A DNA stretch of 64,000 nt, taken from the NCBI RefSeq assembly GCF_030813915.1, contig NZ_JAUSUJ010000015.1, positions 1-64,000 of the forward strand, written 5' to 3'. Source of the stretch: Rhodoplanes tepidamans. Its GTDB lineage: Bacteria > Pseudomonadota > Alphaproteobacteria > Rhizobiales > Xanthobacteraceae. Positions 1 through 8,296 of the stretch are shown piece after piece. The notes beneath the pieces were generated by a model. The model saw only the letters and a program-made list of their open reading frames with translations, was not told the origin of the DNA and searched no databases. The translations under genes were made by a program, and so were the position numbers. How positions within the stretch are numbered: position 1 is the stretch's first letter; every line of letters starts with the position of its first letter.

Positions 1-167
1 GACGGCTTGTCGACGATCTTGCCGCCATAGGCCGCCAGCGGCTCCGCCTTCGACCGCGTCCGGTTCCAGATCGACACGTCGTGCCCGGACTTCACCAGCC
101 GCTCGGCCATCGCGTAGCCCATGCGGCCCATGCCGATCCAGCCCACCTTCGGCGTGTTCTGCGACAT
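1..167 (-). CDS. NAD(P)-dependent 3-hydroxyisobutyrate dehydrogenase-family protein, partial
   Basis: Only the first ~55 codons are inside the window; the gene continues past position 1. The N-terminus has a Rossmann dinucleotide-binding glycine motif (GMGRMG, residues 12-17), followed by MAERLVKSGHDVSIWNRTRSK, the usual opening of beta-hydroxyacid dehydrogenases (3-hydroxyisobutyrate, tartronate semialdehyde or glyoxylate/succinic semialdehyde reductases). The ATG at 167 follows a GAGG ribosome-binding site. Substrate specificity lies in the missing C-terminal half, so only the family can be named. It is divergent from the glycosyltransferase at 305, with a shared 137-bp promoter region. Confidence 0.8.
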   Translation of the reverse strand, partial: MSQNTPKVGWIGMGRMGYAMAERLVKSGHDVSIWNRTRSKAEPLAAYGGKIVDKP

Positions 168-304
168 CCTCGTGCTCTCCTCGTTGCGCCGGTGCGTGTT
201 TTCGGAAGACGGAGGTTTGGGGGACGCCGGCGCTTGCGGTATCACACCGGTCCCGGCGCCCAGACGCAAGCGCCCCCACCGCCGAGCACATCGTCGAGAC
301 CCGC

Positions 305-1405
305 ATGGCCGAGATCATCATCGCCGACACGACGCGGCAGTACGACGGGACGCATCTCGAGACGCAGCCGCTCGGCGGCACCGAGTCGTCGGTCATTCGC
401 CTGGCGCGCGAGCTGGCGCGCCGCCGCCACGCCGTGACGGTCTACACCAACTGCACGACGCCGGTGGAGGACCACGGCGTGACGTGGCGGCCGATCGCCG
501 GCGCCCGGCCGGAGACCTGCGACCTTTACGTCGCCTGCCAGCATCCCCGTCTCCTGCGCTTCGTGCGGAAGCCCGGGCGGCGCGCCATCTGGGTGCTGTG
601 GCAGCCCAACCATCTCAAGCACTACAAGCAGCTCGGCCGGGTCTGGTGGTACCGGCCCGTGCCGGTGCTGCAGAGCCTGCACCAGGTGAACATCTGGTCG
701 CCGGTGCTGCCGCGGCGCGATCCGCAGATCCTCATCCCGCTCGGCCTGCCCGAGGACGTGCGCGGACACGCGCCGCTCGCCGCGCCGCCGCCGCGCCGCG
801 CCATCTTCGCCTCCAACCCGCAGCGCAACCTCAGGCGGCTCGTCGAGATCTGGGCCGAGAAGGTGCTGCCCCGCGTGCCCGACGCGGTGCTCGACGTCTA
901 CGGCGTGCACGACATGCCGCCCGGCACCGATGCCTGGGACGTGTGGTCGGGCTCGCTGCTGCCGGCGAACCAGCCGGAAGCGGTGCGCGCCTCGGTGCGG
1001 GTGCATCCGACCGCCACCCGCGAGGGTCTGATCGCGGCGATGCGCGGCTCGCGCGTGCTGGTCTATCTCGGCCACAAGGTCGAGGCGTTCTGCCTCGCGG
1101 TCGCCGAGGCGCAGGCGCTCGGCGTGCCGGCCGTGGTGGCGCCGGTCGCCGCCGTGCCGGAGCGGGTGCTCGACGGCATCACCGGCTTCCACGAGGCCGA
1201 CCCCGACCGCTTCGCCGAGCGCACCGTCGCGCTCCTCACCGACGATGCCCTGTGGCGAAGCCAGCACGAGGCGGCGATCCGCCACCAGCAGGGCATCTCG
1301 TGGAACGAATATGCCGGCCGTTTCGAGGCCGCCCTGCTCGCCGACCGGTTTCCGATCACCCGCTCGGTGCTCGCCGTGCCGCCGGGAGCGGACGAAGCGG
1401 GTTGA
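305..1405 (+). CDS. Glycosyltransferase (GT4/GT-B type)
   Basis: A 366-aa cytosolic glycosyltransferase, probably adding a sugar to a surface glycan. The N-terminal half has the GGTE loop at residues 24-27, followed by a helix and a HAVTVYTNC strand, as in GT-B enzymes that bind a nucleotide sugar. The C-terminal half has the EX7E motif (E260 and E268 in EAFCLAVAE), then LGVPAVVAPVAAVPE, which fits the donor-binding lobe of family 4. Donor and acceptor cannot be read from sequence. The gene stands alone: a divergent dehydrogenase lies upstream and a convergent TonB/TolA-like gene downstream. Confidence 0.8.
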   Translation: MAEIIIADTTRQYDGTHLETQPLGGTESSVIRLARELARRRHAVTVYTNCTTPVEDHGVTWRPIAGARPETCDLYVACQHPRLLRFVRKPGRRAIWVLWQPNHLKHYKQLGRVWWYRPVPVLQSLHQVNIWSPVLPRRDPQILIPLGLPEDVRGHAPLAAPPPRRAIFASNPQRNLRRLVEIWAEKVLPRVPDAVLDVYGVHDMPPGTDAWDVWSGSLLPANQPEAVRASVRVHPTATREGLIAAMRGSRVLVYLGHKVEAFCLAVAEAQALGVPAVVAPVAAVPERVLDGITGFHEADPDRFAERTVALLTDDALWRSQHEAAIRHQQGISWNEYAGRFEAALLADRFPITRSVLAVPPGADEAG

Positions 1406-1414
1406 AACGCCGTC

Positions 1415-1452
1415 AGTCCGGGGCGCGGGCGGCACGCCTGCGAGCCCGGACT
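1415..1452. terminator. Hairpin between convergent genes
   Basis: AGTCCGGG (1415-1422) pairs perfectly with CCCGGACT (1445-1452) 10 bp after the glycosyltransferase stop. No strong T tract follows, so it may be a terminator or a repeat related to the ATTCCGGG palindromes elsewhere in the window. A separate perfect 14-bp palindrome, GGCGCTTAAGCGCC, lies at 1507-1520. Confidence 0.4.
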
Positions 1453-1551
1453 CCATTTCCCGGTGCCGGTGGCTCACGACAGACCGGGCGTATGGGTCCC
1501 GAAACCGGCGCTTAAGCGCCGCCCCGGGACGACGACCGCGTCCGGTTCGGC

Positions 1552-2373
1552 CTACAGCTTCGGCAATCCGGTCAGTCCCGCGGGCGAGAAGGCGAGGTCG
1601 AGGAGCTTCCACTCCTGGTACTTCGCGGCCGGCAGCAGGCCGACCGGCTGGCAGCGGGCGAGTGCCGCCATGGCGGTCTGCATCAGCACGGCGCCCTTGG
1701 GCGAGGCGCTGGCGGCGAGGAGCGTCGGCTCGCCGGCGAGCGCGCCGCTCGGCGCGAGGGCGACGCGCAGCACCACCGAGAGCCGGGCCGGCGCGTCGGC
1801 GAGCGCCGCGGGCGGCTGCCAGCAGGCGCGCAGATGCGCCTTGAAGGCGGCGATCTCGCGATCGGTCAGCTTCGCCTTGCGCTCGGTGGTCTCGTAGCCG
1901 ATCGAGACGTTCATCAGCGGCGAGTCGTACCAGCTCGATGCGCCTTCGCCCTCCGCGGGCTCGGTGGCGGCCGCACCGGTCGGCGACGGGTCGGCCGAGG
2001 CGAGCTGCGGGCCCGGCCGGTCCGCCGTCTCGGGTGCGGTCGCCGCGGCGGCCGCCGGCTCCGCGGGCGGCGCGCTCGCCTGCTGCTGCGGCTCCGAGCG
2101 GGCCGGCTGCGGCGCCGGAGTCTCCACGGCAGCCGGGCTCTGGGCCGCCTCCTGGGCGGGTGGCTCCGCCTGGGCCTGCTGCTGCGGCTCGGCCGGCTTG
2201 TCCGGCTCGGCGGCGGCCTCGGCCTCCTTCGGCCGCTCCGGTATCTCGTCGGGGCGGACCAGCTCGACCGCGATAGGCGTGTTCGCCGCGGCGAAGGGCG
2301 GGCGCACCTGCAGGGCCGCCAGCCCCCACAGGAGGGCGTGCACCATCACCGAGATGGCGAGCGCGAGGCGCAC
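1552..2373 (-). CDS. TonB/TolA-like energy-transducing cell-envelope protein
   Basis: 273 aa. An N-terminal uncleaved membrane anchor (about residues 1-22, MRLALAISVMVHALLWGLAAL) is followed by a 120-residue Pro/Ala/Glu/Gln-rich spacer typical of TonB and TolA periplasmic linkers. The C-terminal ~95 residues contain a folded domain (AFKAHLRACWQPPAALA...) whose RACW/CQPVG cysteine pair resembles the small TolA/TonB C-terminal domain of Rhizobiales. It should reach across the periplasm and couple inner-membrane energy to an outer-membrane process. No ExbB/ExbD, TolQ/TolR or TolB gene is adjacent, so the partner system is unknown. Confidence 0.7.
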   Translation of the reverse strand: MRLALAISVMVHALLWGLAALQVRPPFAAANTPIAVELVRPDEIPERPKEAEAAAEPDKPAEPQQQAQAEPPAQEAAQSPAAVETPAPQPARSEPQQQASAPPAEPAAAAATAPETADRPGPQLASADPSPTGAAATEPAEGEGASSWYDSPLMNVSIGYETTERKAKLTDREIAAFKAHLRACWQPPAALADAPARLSVVLRVALAPSGALAGEPTLLAASASPKGAVLMQTAMAALARCQPVGLLPAAKYQEWKLLDLAFSPAGLTGLPKL

Positions 2374-2527
2374 CGTCGTCCGCTCCGGGTTCGGGGTTCG
2401 GGCCGGCCGTCGCGGGCCGGCCGCCCACTGTGGAGCGTGTCTGGCCGGTTCGCATGGCCAAGTCGTGGCCGGCGTGACGATTTCGCTTCACCTGTGGCCC
2501 GGCTGCAAGGCTGGCGCGGCCGGGCGC

Positions 2528-2920
2528 CTATTCGGGCCGGTGGCAGACGCAGCAGAGCTTGTTGCCCTCGGGGTCGCGGCCGTAGGCGCCGTAGAAATTC
2601 GCGTGGAAGTGGGGCCGCAGGCCCGGCGCGCCCTCGTCGCTGCCGCCATGGGCGAGAAGCGCCGCGTGGAACGCGTCGACGGCGGCCCGCGTCGGCGCCT
2701 CGAATGCCACCATGCAGCCGTTGCCGACCGTGGGGGGCTGGCGGTTCTGCGGCCGCAGCACCCAGAACGGCGGCTCGATTCCGCGAAAGCCCTCCGGCGC
2801 GTAGCCGGCGCCGACCTTGAACGTCTTCGCCCGGGCGATCCCGAGCGTCGCCAGCACGGCGTCGTAGAAGCGGGTCGCGCGCTCGACGTCGGCGGTGCCG
2901 ACCGTGACATGGCTGAGCAT
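2528..2920 (-). CDS. VOC-family (glyoxalase/bleomycin-resistance fold) protein
   Basis: A 130-aa single-domain protein. It starts LSHVTVGTADVERATRFYDAVLATLG, the classical first beta-alpha-beta unit of VOC proteins. It ends with the second unit FYGAYGRDPEGNKLCCVCH, where the DPEGN turn is family-typical. Metal-ligand candidates are H4 and residues in the C-terminal half. Function could be a lyase, a dioxygenase-like enzyme or a binding protein; the substrate cannot be predicted. It stands where hpf and ptsN usually follow rpoN in Rhizobiales. Confidence 0.85.
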   Translation of the reverse strand: MLSHVTVGTADVERATRFYDAVLATLGIARAKTFKVGAGYAPEGFRGIEPPFWVLRPQNRQPPTVGNGCMVAFEAPTRAAVDAFHAALLAHGGSDEGAPGLRPHFHANFYGAYGRDPEGNKLCCVCHRPE

Positions 2921-3026
2921 TCACTGGACTCCCGGCAGGTCTGTCTGCCGCAGAGCCTAGCCGGACCGGCGGCGCGCGGACAGCGTACGCCGGGACCTTG
3001 TTTGCGACCGATTAGCCCCACGCCTG

Positions 3027-3099
3027 CTCGTCCCCGCGAAAGCGGGACCCAAGGCGTCTTGCCGTGTCGTTCGCGGGGCCCCGCCTTGGCCGGGACGAG
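3027..3099. repeat. Imperfect long palindrome (rhizobial intergenic repeat type)
   Basis: Nested inverted repeats: CTCGTCCC (3027-3034) pairs with GGGACGAG (3092-3099), and CCAAGGCG pairs with CGCCTTGG inside. The text CCCGCGAAAGCGGGACCC is of a kind I recall as abundant in Bradyrhizobium/Rhodopseudomonas intergenic DNA. It lies between the rpoN stop and the VOC gene and could form a terminator-like RNA or be a miniature repeat. Confidence 0.6.
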
Positions 3100-3123
3100 C
3101 GGACCGCCAGAACCGGCCTGTGC

Positions 3124-4674
3124 TCAAACCGTCGCGGCCTTCATCTGCTTGTCGCGGCGGCGCTGGACCGAGGAGGGGATGCGCATCGCCTCGCGGTACT
3201 TGGCGACGGTGCGCCGCGCGATGTCGATGCCGGCCTCGCGCAGCTTCTCGACGATGGTGTCGTCGGAGAGCACGTCGTTCGGCGTCTCGGCGTCGATCAG
3301 CTGCTTGATGCGGTGGCGCACCGCCTCGGCCGAATGGGCCTCGCCGCCGTCCGAGGCGGCGATCGACGAGGTGAAGAAGTATTTCAGCTCGAAGGTGCCA
3401 CGCTGGGTCGCCATGTACTTGTTGGCGGTGACGCGCGACACCGTCGACTCGTGCATCCCGATGGCGTCGGCGACGGTCTTGAGGTTGAGGGGCCGCAGGT
3501 GCTCGACCCCGTGGGTCAGGAAGGCGTCCTGCTGGCGGACGATCTCGCTCGCCACCTTGAGGATCGTCTTGGCCCGCTGGTCGAGCGCCCGCACCAGCCA
3601 GGCGGCGCTCTGCAGGCAGTCGGACAGGTAGGTCTTCTCGGTGTCCTTCCGGGCCCGGCCCGCGACGCGCGCGTAATAGGTCTGGTTGACCAGCACCTTG
3701 GGCAGCGTGTCGGAGTTCAGCTCGACGATCCAGGTGCCGTCCGGCGCCTGCCGCACGAACACGTCGGGCACCACCGGCTGCACCGTGGTGGTGCCGAAGC
3801 GCAGGCCGGGCTTGGGATCGAGCCGGCGGATCTCGGCGATCATGTCGGCGATGTCCTCGTCCGACACCCCGCATTTGCGCTTGAGGGCGGCGACGTCGCG
3901 CTTCGCCAGCAGGTCGAGATTGGCGACCAGCGCCTGCATGGCGGGGTCGAAGCGGTCGTTCTCGCGCAGCTGGATCGCCAGGCACTCGGCGAGATTGCGG
4001 GCGCAGATCCCGGACGGGTTGAAGGTCTGCAGCACGGCCAGCACCGCCTCGACCTTCTCGGGCGGGCAGCCGAGCTTCTCGGCCACCTCGGCGGGGTCGC
4101 CGGCGAGGTAGCCGGACTCGTTGACCATGTCGAGCAGGTACTGGCCGATCAGCCGATCGACCGGGTCGGTCACGGCGAGGGCGAGCTGCTCGGCCAGATG
4201 GTCGGCCAGCGTCGTCTCGGCCGCCACGAAGGCCTCGAGATTGTAGTCGTCGTCGTCGCGGCCGCCGGAGCCGACCGCCGACCATTCCGAGTAGCCGGCC
4301 GGGCGCTCCTCGGCGAGGCGCGACAGGCCGGGGCCGGACTCGTCGGGAAAGACGTTCTCGAGGTCGGTGCCGAGCCGGTCCTCGATCGAGGCGCGGCTGG
4401 TGTCGGCGGTGTCCGCCATCCACTCCTCGGCGGCGTCGCGCGGGGCGGCCGGCGGCTCGGCCCCGGGCGGGGCCGCGTCGGCGCCGTTCGGCTCCGGTGC
4501 GCCCGGCTCGTCGCCGCTGTCGCGCTCCAGCAGCGGATTGCGCTCCAGCTCCCCCTCGACATAGGCCGAGAGGTCGAGATGAGAGAGCTGCAGCAGCTTG
4601 ATGGCCTGCAGCAGCTGGGGGGTCATCACCAGCGACTGGGTCTGTCGAAGCTGCAGCCGTTGCGAAAGCGCCAT
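3124..4674 (-). CDS. rpoN: RNA polymerase sigma-54 factor RpoN
   Basis: 516 aa, usual length for alphaproteobacterial sigma-54. Region I is the glutamine/leucine-rich start (LRQTQSLVMTPQLLQAIKLL), which contacts activators. Region II is the acidic, low-complexity stretch at about residues 45-130. The core-binding region follows, then the helix-turn-helix near HESTVSRVTANKYM. The RpoN box ARRTVAKYR at 486-494 reads the -24 element. It directs transcription of nitrogen, C4-dicarboxylate and other activator-dependent genes. It lies downstream of lptB on the same strand, as in other Rhizobiales, but with a 274-bp gap holding an 18-bp palindrome. The usual downstream hpf and ptsN genes are absent. 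Confidence 0.98.
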   Translation of the reverse strand: MALSQRLQLRQTQSLVMTPQLLQAIKLLQLSHLDLSAYVEGELERNPLLERDSGDEPGAPEPNGADAAPPGAEPPAAPRDAAEEWMADTADTSRASIEDRLGTDLENVFPDESGPGLSRLAEERPAGYSEWSAVGSGGRDDDDYNLEAFVAAETTLADHLAEQLALAVTDPVDRLIGQYLLDMVNESGYLAGDPAEVAEKLGCPPEKVEAVLAVLQTFNPSGICARNLAECLAIQLRENDRFDPAMQALVANLDLLAKRDVAALKRKCGVSDEDIADMIAEIRRLDPKPGLRFGTTTVQPVVPDVFVRQAPDGTWIVELNSDTLPKVLVNQTYYARVAGRARKDTEKTYLSDCLQSAAWLVRALDQRAKTILKVASEIVRQQDAFLTHGVEHLRPLNLKTVADAIGMHESTVSRVTANKYMATQRGTFELKYFFTSSIAASDGGEAHSAEAVRHRIKQLIDAETPNDVLSDDTIVEKLREAGIDIARRTVAKYREAMRIPSSVQRRRDKQMKAATV

Positions 4675-4830
4675 GGAAACCCCGGAACTTGGTCCGGTTC
4701 TTGCTTATCGAGTTTGTCGTCTCCTGTACATCCGAATCTTTGCGGGGTTTTTCGGTTTGTCGGCGCGGACCCGACGGACGGGCCGGGGGGCTTTCAGGAG
4801 ACGCCGCATGGGGGCGATCGGCGACTCCGG

Positions 4831-4848
4831 GATCACGATATCGTGATC
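4831..4848. promoter_or_regulatory. Perfect 18-bp palindrome upstream of rpoN
   Basis: GATCACGATATCGTGATC is a perfect dyad 157 bp upstream of the rpoN start, in the gap after lptB. Such a symmetric, AT-containing site in a very GC-rich region fits a homodimeric regulator operator. Its half-site TCGTGA recurs in other inverted arrangements at 10900-10913 and 18882-18905. Confidence 0.5.
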
Positions 4849-4948
4849 GACAAGCCGCAAGCTCTGGAAATACAGGCGATTGTCGGGCGAAGGGGGCGTG
4901 CGTGCCCGAAGCGACTCCGGCGGTCCCGGCGCCGACCGGCGGGCCTGC

Positions 4949-5872
4949 CTACATGCGGAAGCTCTCGCCGAGATAGAGGCGGCGCACGTCGGGATTGTTG
5001 ACGATGTCCTCGGTGGCGCCCTCGGTCAGCACCTCGCCCGAGTAGATGATGTAGGCGCGGTCGGTCAGGCCCAGCGTCTCGCGGACATTGTGGTCGGTGA
5101 TCAGCACCCCGATGCCGCGCTGGGTCAGATGGCGGACCAGCGCCTGGATGTCGCCGACCGCGATCGGGTCGATGCCGGCGAACGGCTCGTCGAGCAGCAT
5201 GTAGCTCGGCCGGCTGGCCAGCGCCCGGGCGATCTCGACGCGGCGGCGCTCGCCGCCCGACAAGGCGATCGACGGCGATTTCCGCAGCCGGGTGATGTTG
5301 AACTCCTCGAGCAGGGAGTCGAGATCCTGCTCGCGGCGCTTCTTGTTGGGCTCGACGATCTCCAGCACGGCCCGGATGTTGTCCTCGACGTTGAGGCCGC
5401 GGAAGATCGACGGCTCCTGCGCCAGATAGCCGATGCCGAGACGGGCCCGCTGGTACATGGGCAGGGCGGTGACGTCGTAGCCGTCGAGCTCGATGCGGCC
5501 GCGGTCCGCCTTGATCAGCCCGGTGATCATGTAGAACACCGTCGTCTTGCCGGCGCCGTTGGGGCCGAGCAGGCCGACCGCCTCGCCGCGCCGGACATAG
5601 AGGCTGACGCCCTTCACCACCTTGCGGCCGACGAAGGTCTTCTCCACCCCGTGGATGGCGAGATAGCCGTGCGCGGCCGCCTGCCGGGCCTGCTGGTCGT
5701 GCCAGCGGGCCTCCTCCTCGTCATAGGCGTGCGCGTGACCGTCGTGGCGGGTGTCCAGGCTCATGGGTGCGGATCCGGTCGGGATCGGCTCGTCGTTCCA
5801 GCCGGCGCCCGCGATGTCCCGCCCCCGCTGCTTCGGGGGACGGGGTTTGAATCTGCCAAAGAAACCGGCCAC
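4949..5872 (-). CDS. lptB: LPS export ABC transporter ATP-binding protein LptB
   Basis: The ATPase of the LptB2FG complex, which powers lipopolysaccharide extraction from the inner membrane. In the long form used here (307 aa) the Walker A motif GPNGAGKTT lies at about 103-111, and signature LSGGERRR and Walker B YMLLDEPFAGID follow; the C-terminus YLGESFRM is typical of LptB. I chose the GTG at 5872 because it has a GAGG site 6-7 nt upstream. It also adds a basic N-terminus (VAGFFGRFKPRPPKQRGRD) like that of related LptB proteins. The alternative ATG at 5764 gives 271 aa but has a poor ribosome-binding site. It follows lptC and lptA on the same strand. Confidence 0.95.
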   Translation of the reverse strand: MAGFFGRFKPRPPKQRGRDIAGAGWNDEPIPTGSAPMSLDTRHDGHAHAYDEEEARWHDQQARQAAAHGYLAIHGVEKTFVGRKVVKGVSLYVRRGEAVGLLGPNGAGKTTVFYMITGLIKADRGRIELDGYDVTALPMYQRARLGIGYLAQEPSIFRGLNVEDNIRAVLEIVEPNKKRREQDLDSLLEEFNITRLRKSPSIALSGGERRRVEIARALASRPSYMLLDEPFAGIDPIAVGDIQALVRHLTQRGIGVLITDHNVRETLGLTDRAYIIYSGEVLTEGATEDIVNNPDVRRLYLGESFRM

Positions 5873-6042
5873 GCGCGCCTCGACGCCTCCGAGCCCATCA
5901 GGACGGGATCCGGCTGCGGATCCGGGCCGGACCATAGCGGGTTGCGCGGCCCGGGCAAACGCGGCCGCCGCGGGGCGGGCCGCGACCCGGGCAGGCTCGA
6001 TCGGAGGAGGCTGGAACGCAACGCCCGGACCGCCGCTGTCGC

Positions 6043-6789
6043 CTAGTACAGGCCGCCGGTCGGGCTGCCGGCCCCGGACCGCGGCCGCGCCGGCTCGCGG
6101 GCGGCGTCGCGGCTGCCGCCGCCCGGCCCTGGCCCGCCGCCATTGCCGCCGTCCTGGCGGTTCTGGCTGCCCGGCATCAGCACGGCCCGCACCCGGCACT
6201 GGCTGCCCGTATTGCCGCATTCGACGCGCGACACCCCGGTGGTCATGTCGACCACCAGCCGGTCGCCCTTCACGGCGTTCGGCCCCTGCGAGATGACGAC
6301 GTTGCCGATCAGCGTCACGGTGTTGCTCTTCATGTCGAAGATGCCGTTGTCGCCGACCGCCACCTGGTCCTTCTGCGACACGACGACGTCGCCGCGCGCC
6401 TCGATGCGCTTGATCTGCTGCGAGCCGCCGCCTCCCGCCATGGCGTTGGTGCTGGCGGGCTTGGCCTTGGGGTCGGGCTTGCCGTCCTGCTTGGCGTCGG
6501 GCTCGTAGAACACCACCAGGCTGCGGCATTTGAGGGTGACGTCGCCCTGCACCAGATGGACGTCGCCCGCGAAGGTGGCGGTCTTCTCCTTGTCGCGCAC
6601 CTCCAGCGAGGCGGACTCGATCCGCACCGGCTTGTCGCGGTTCTGGGCGAAGCCCTGCAGGGCGTTCGGCGTGTTGGAGCCGCCGCTCGGCTGCGCCGCC
6701 GCCGGGGCGGCGAGAAGCACCGTGGCGACCAGGCCGGCCGCGAGGGCCGCCGCGGCGGTGCTGCGGTATCGTGAACGATGCGGCGTCAT
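6043..6789 (-). CDS. lptA: LPS transport periplasmic bridge protein LptA
   Basis: 248 aa. A Sec signal peptide (about residues 1-32, ending APAAAQ) precedes an OstA-type beta-jellyroll (PVRIESASLEVRDKEKTATFAGDVHLVQG... VVISQGPNAVKGDRLVVDMTTG). LptA oligomers bridge LptC to LptD and carry LPS across the periplasm. A glycine-rich insertion lies near residue 125, and the tail is a Gly/Pro/Arg-rich low-complexity extension (about 205-248). The start codon overlaps the lptC stop (ATGA at 6786-6789), so the two are translationally coupled. Confidence 0.93.
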   Translation of the reverse strand: MTPHRSRYRSTAAAALAAGLVATVLLAAPAAAQPSGGSNTPNALQGFAQNRDKPVRIESASLEVRDKEKTATFAGDVHLVQGDVTLKCRSLVVFYEPDAKQDGKPDPKAKPASTNAMAGGGGSQQIKRIEARGDVVVSQKDQVAVGDNGIFDMKSNTVTLIGNVVISQGPNAVKGDRLVVDMTTGVSRVECGNTGSQCRVRAVLMPGSQNRQDGGNGGGPGPGGGSRDAAREPARPRSGAGSPTGGLY

Positions 6790-7583
6790 CGTTGCCCCGC
6801 TCCCGCCCGTGCGGCCCCGCCCGGCGGGCTGCCCGCGGCGTCGCCGGAGCCGATCGTCGCGAGGTCGGCGCCGATGTTGAGGGTGGTCAGCACGCCCTTG
6901 CTGAACCGCACCACCGAACCGCCGTCCGAGATGTCGAGCCGGTTGGCGTCGACGGTGCCGTTGGGAATACGAACCGCCACCGGCTGCTCGGAGACGATGG
7001 TGCCCTTCTTCACGTCGAGCACGGCCTCCTGCAGCCGGGCCTCGAAGCCCTTGCCGGTGCGCACCAGGATGTTCTCGGTCAGCTTCAGGTTGTCCTGCTT
7101 GGTGTCGTAGAGGCCGTTGACGGCCGTTACCGTGATGGCGCCCTGGTCGTCGGTCTGCACCTGCGCCTTGAGCTCCTTGAGCTCGAGCAGGCTGGGCTTG
7201 GTGAGGTCCTGCGAGGCGGCCTGGGCGGTCAGCTCGTAGGGCTTCTGGTCGGCGGTGAAGCCGGCGAGCCGCGGCAGCTCCATGGTGATCTTGGTGCCGC
7301 TGACGACGAGCTTGCCGGGATCGATCTGCGCCTCGATCGGCTGGAACGGATTGAAGAACACGGCCACCACGAGCACCCCGCCGACCGCCACGATGCCGGC
7401 CGGGATGGCGATCCGCATGATCCGGATGAAGCGGCTGTGCCGCCGCGCCTTGCGGAACCGGCGGTCGCTGTCGTTCGCCGGCAGCAGCCGCGCGCGGGAG
7501 TCCTCGCGCGCACCGGCGTCGCGCCGTGTCGTGTCGCGTCGCGGGGCCTCTCGGTATGCGGGCGCGGCGGTCAGGTGGTTCAT
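6786..7583 (-). CDS. lptC: LPS export ABC transporter periplasmic protein LptC
   Basis: 265 aa, starting at the ATG at 7583 (MNHLTAAPAYREAP). A basic, disordered N-terminal ~60 residues precede a single transmembrane helix (IAIPAGIVAVGGVLVVAVFF). An LptC/OstA periplasmic domain follows (KLVVSGTKITMELPRLAGF...; VNGLYDTKQDNLKLTENILVRT). It passes LPS from LptFG to LptA. The gene overlaps lptA by four bases and belongs to the lptC-lptA-lptB run. The open frame extends upstream of 7583 without homology to LptC, so that part was excluded. Confidence 0.92.
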   Translation of the reverse strand: MNHLTAAPAYREAPRRDTTRRDAGAREDSRARLLPANDSDRRFRKARRHSRFIRIMRIAIPAGIVAVGGVLVVAVFFNPFQPIEAQIDPGKLVVSGTKITMELPRLAGFTADQKPYELTAQAASQDLTKPSLLELKELKAQVQTDDQGAITVTAVNGLYDTKQDNLKLTENILVRTGKGFEARLQEAVLDVKKGTIVSEQPVAVRIPNGTVDANRLDISDGGSVVRFSKGVLTTLNIGADLATIGSGDAAGSPPGGAARAGAGQR

Positions 7584-7681
7584 CCCCAGCGTCTGGCTCC
7601 GGAACCGAACGTCCCTCGCCGGGCGCTCACGGCCCGCCAAGGTCGCCTTCGAATATGGCCGTCCCGCGGCGGCAGCGGATC

Positions 7682-8296
7682 TCACGAATGGGCGAAGATG
7701 TCCTCGTCCGCCCAGCCGGCGAGGTCGAGGGTCGCCCGCACCGGCAGGAACGCGAAGCACGCCGCCGCCAGCGGGGTCCGGCCTTCGCGCGCCAGCATCT
7801 CCTCGAGCCGGGCCTTGAGGGCATGGAGATGCAGGACGTCCGAGGCCGCGTAGGCGATCTGGGCCTCGGTGAGTTCGGTCGCGCCCCAGTCGGACGATTG
7901 CTGCTGCTTCGACACGTCGATGCCCAGCACCTCCTTGGTCAGATCCTTCAGGCCGTGCCGGTCCGTGTAGGTGCGGGTCAGCCGCGAGGCGATCTTGGTG
8001 CACCAGACCGGGCCCGGCATCACCCCGAAGGTCTTGTAGAGCACGGCGAGGTCGAAGCGGGCGAAGTGGAAGATCTTCAGCCGCGACGGATCGGCGAGCA
8101 GCGCCTCGAGGTTGGGGGCCCGCGGGTTGTCGCGCGGGATCTGGACCACGTCGGCGGAGCCGTCGCCGGGCGAGAGCTGGACGACGCACAGGCGGTCGCG
8201 CCCCGGCTGCAGACCCATGGTCTCGGTGTCGATGGCGACCGCCCCGGTGTAGCGCGCGAGGTCGGGCAGGTCGCCGCGGTGCAGGCGGATGGTCAT
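7682..8296 (-). CDS. rnd: Ribonuclease D (short form)
   Basis: A 204-aa DEDDy 3'-5' exoribonuclease acting on structured RNAs and tRNA 3' ends. The four acidic metal ligands are visible: D and E in IDTETMGL, D in FARFDLAVL, and D with the catalytic tyrosine in IAYAASDVLHL. The HRDC domains of the E. coli enzyme are absent, giving the compact form usual in alphaproteobacteria. Start ATG at 8296. It lies 98 bp upstream of lptC on the same strand, a conserved Rhizobiales arrangement. Confidence 0.92.
   Translation of the reverse strand: MTIRLHRGDLPDLARYTGAVAIDTETMGLQPGRDRLCVVQLSPGDGSADVVQIPRDNPRAPNLEALLADPSRLKIFHFARFDLAVLYKTFGVMPGPVWCTKIASRLTRTYTDRHGLKDLTKEVLGIDVSKQQQSSDWGATELTEAQIAYAASDVLHLHALKARLEEMLAREGRTPLAAACFAFLPVRATLDLAGWADEDIFAHS

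Noticed and set aside
242-2491. 749-codon minus-strand open frame
   Set aside because: Overlaps the glycosyltransferase and the TonB/TolA-like gene in other frames; Arg/Gly-rich shadow with no motif.
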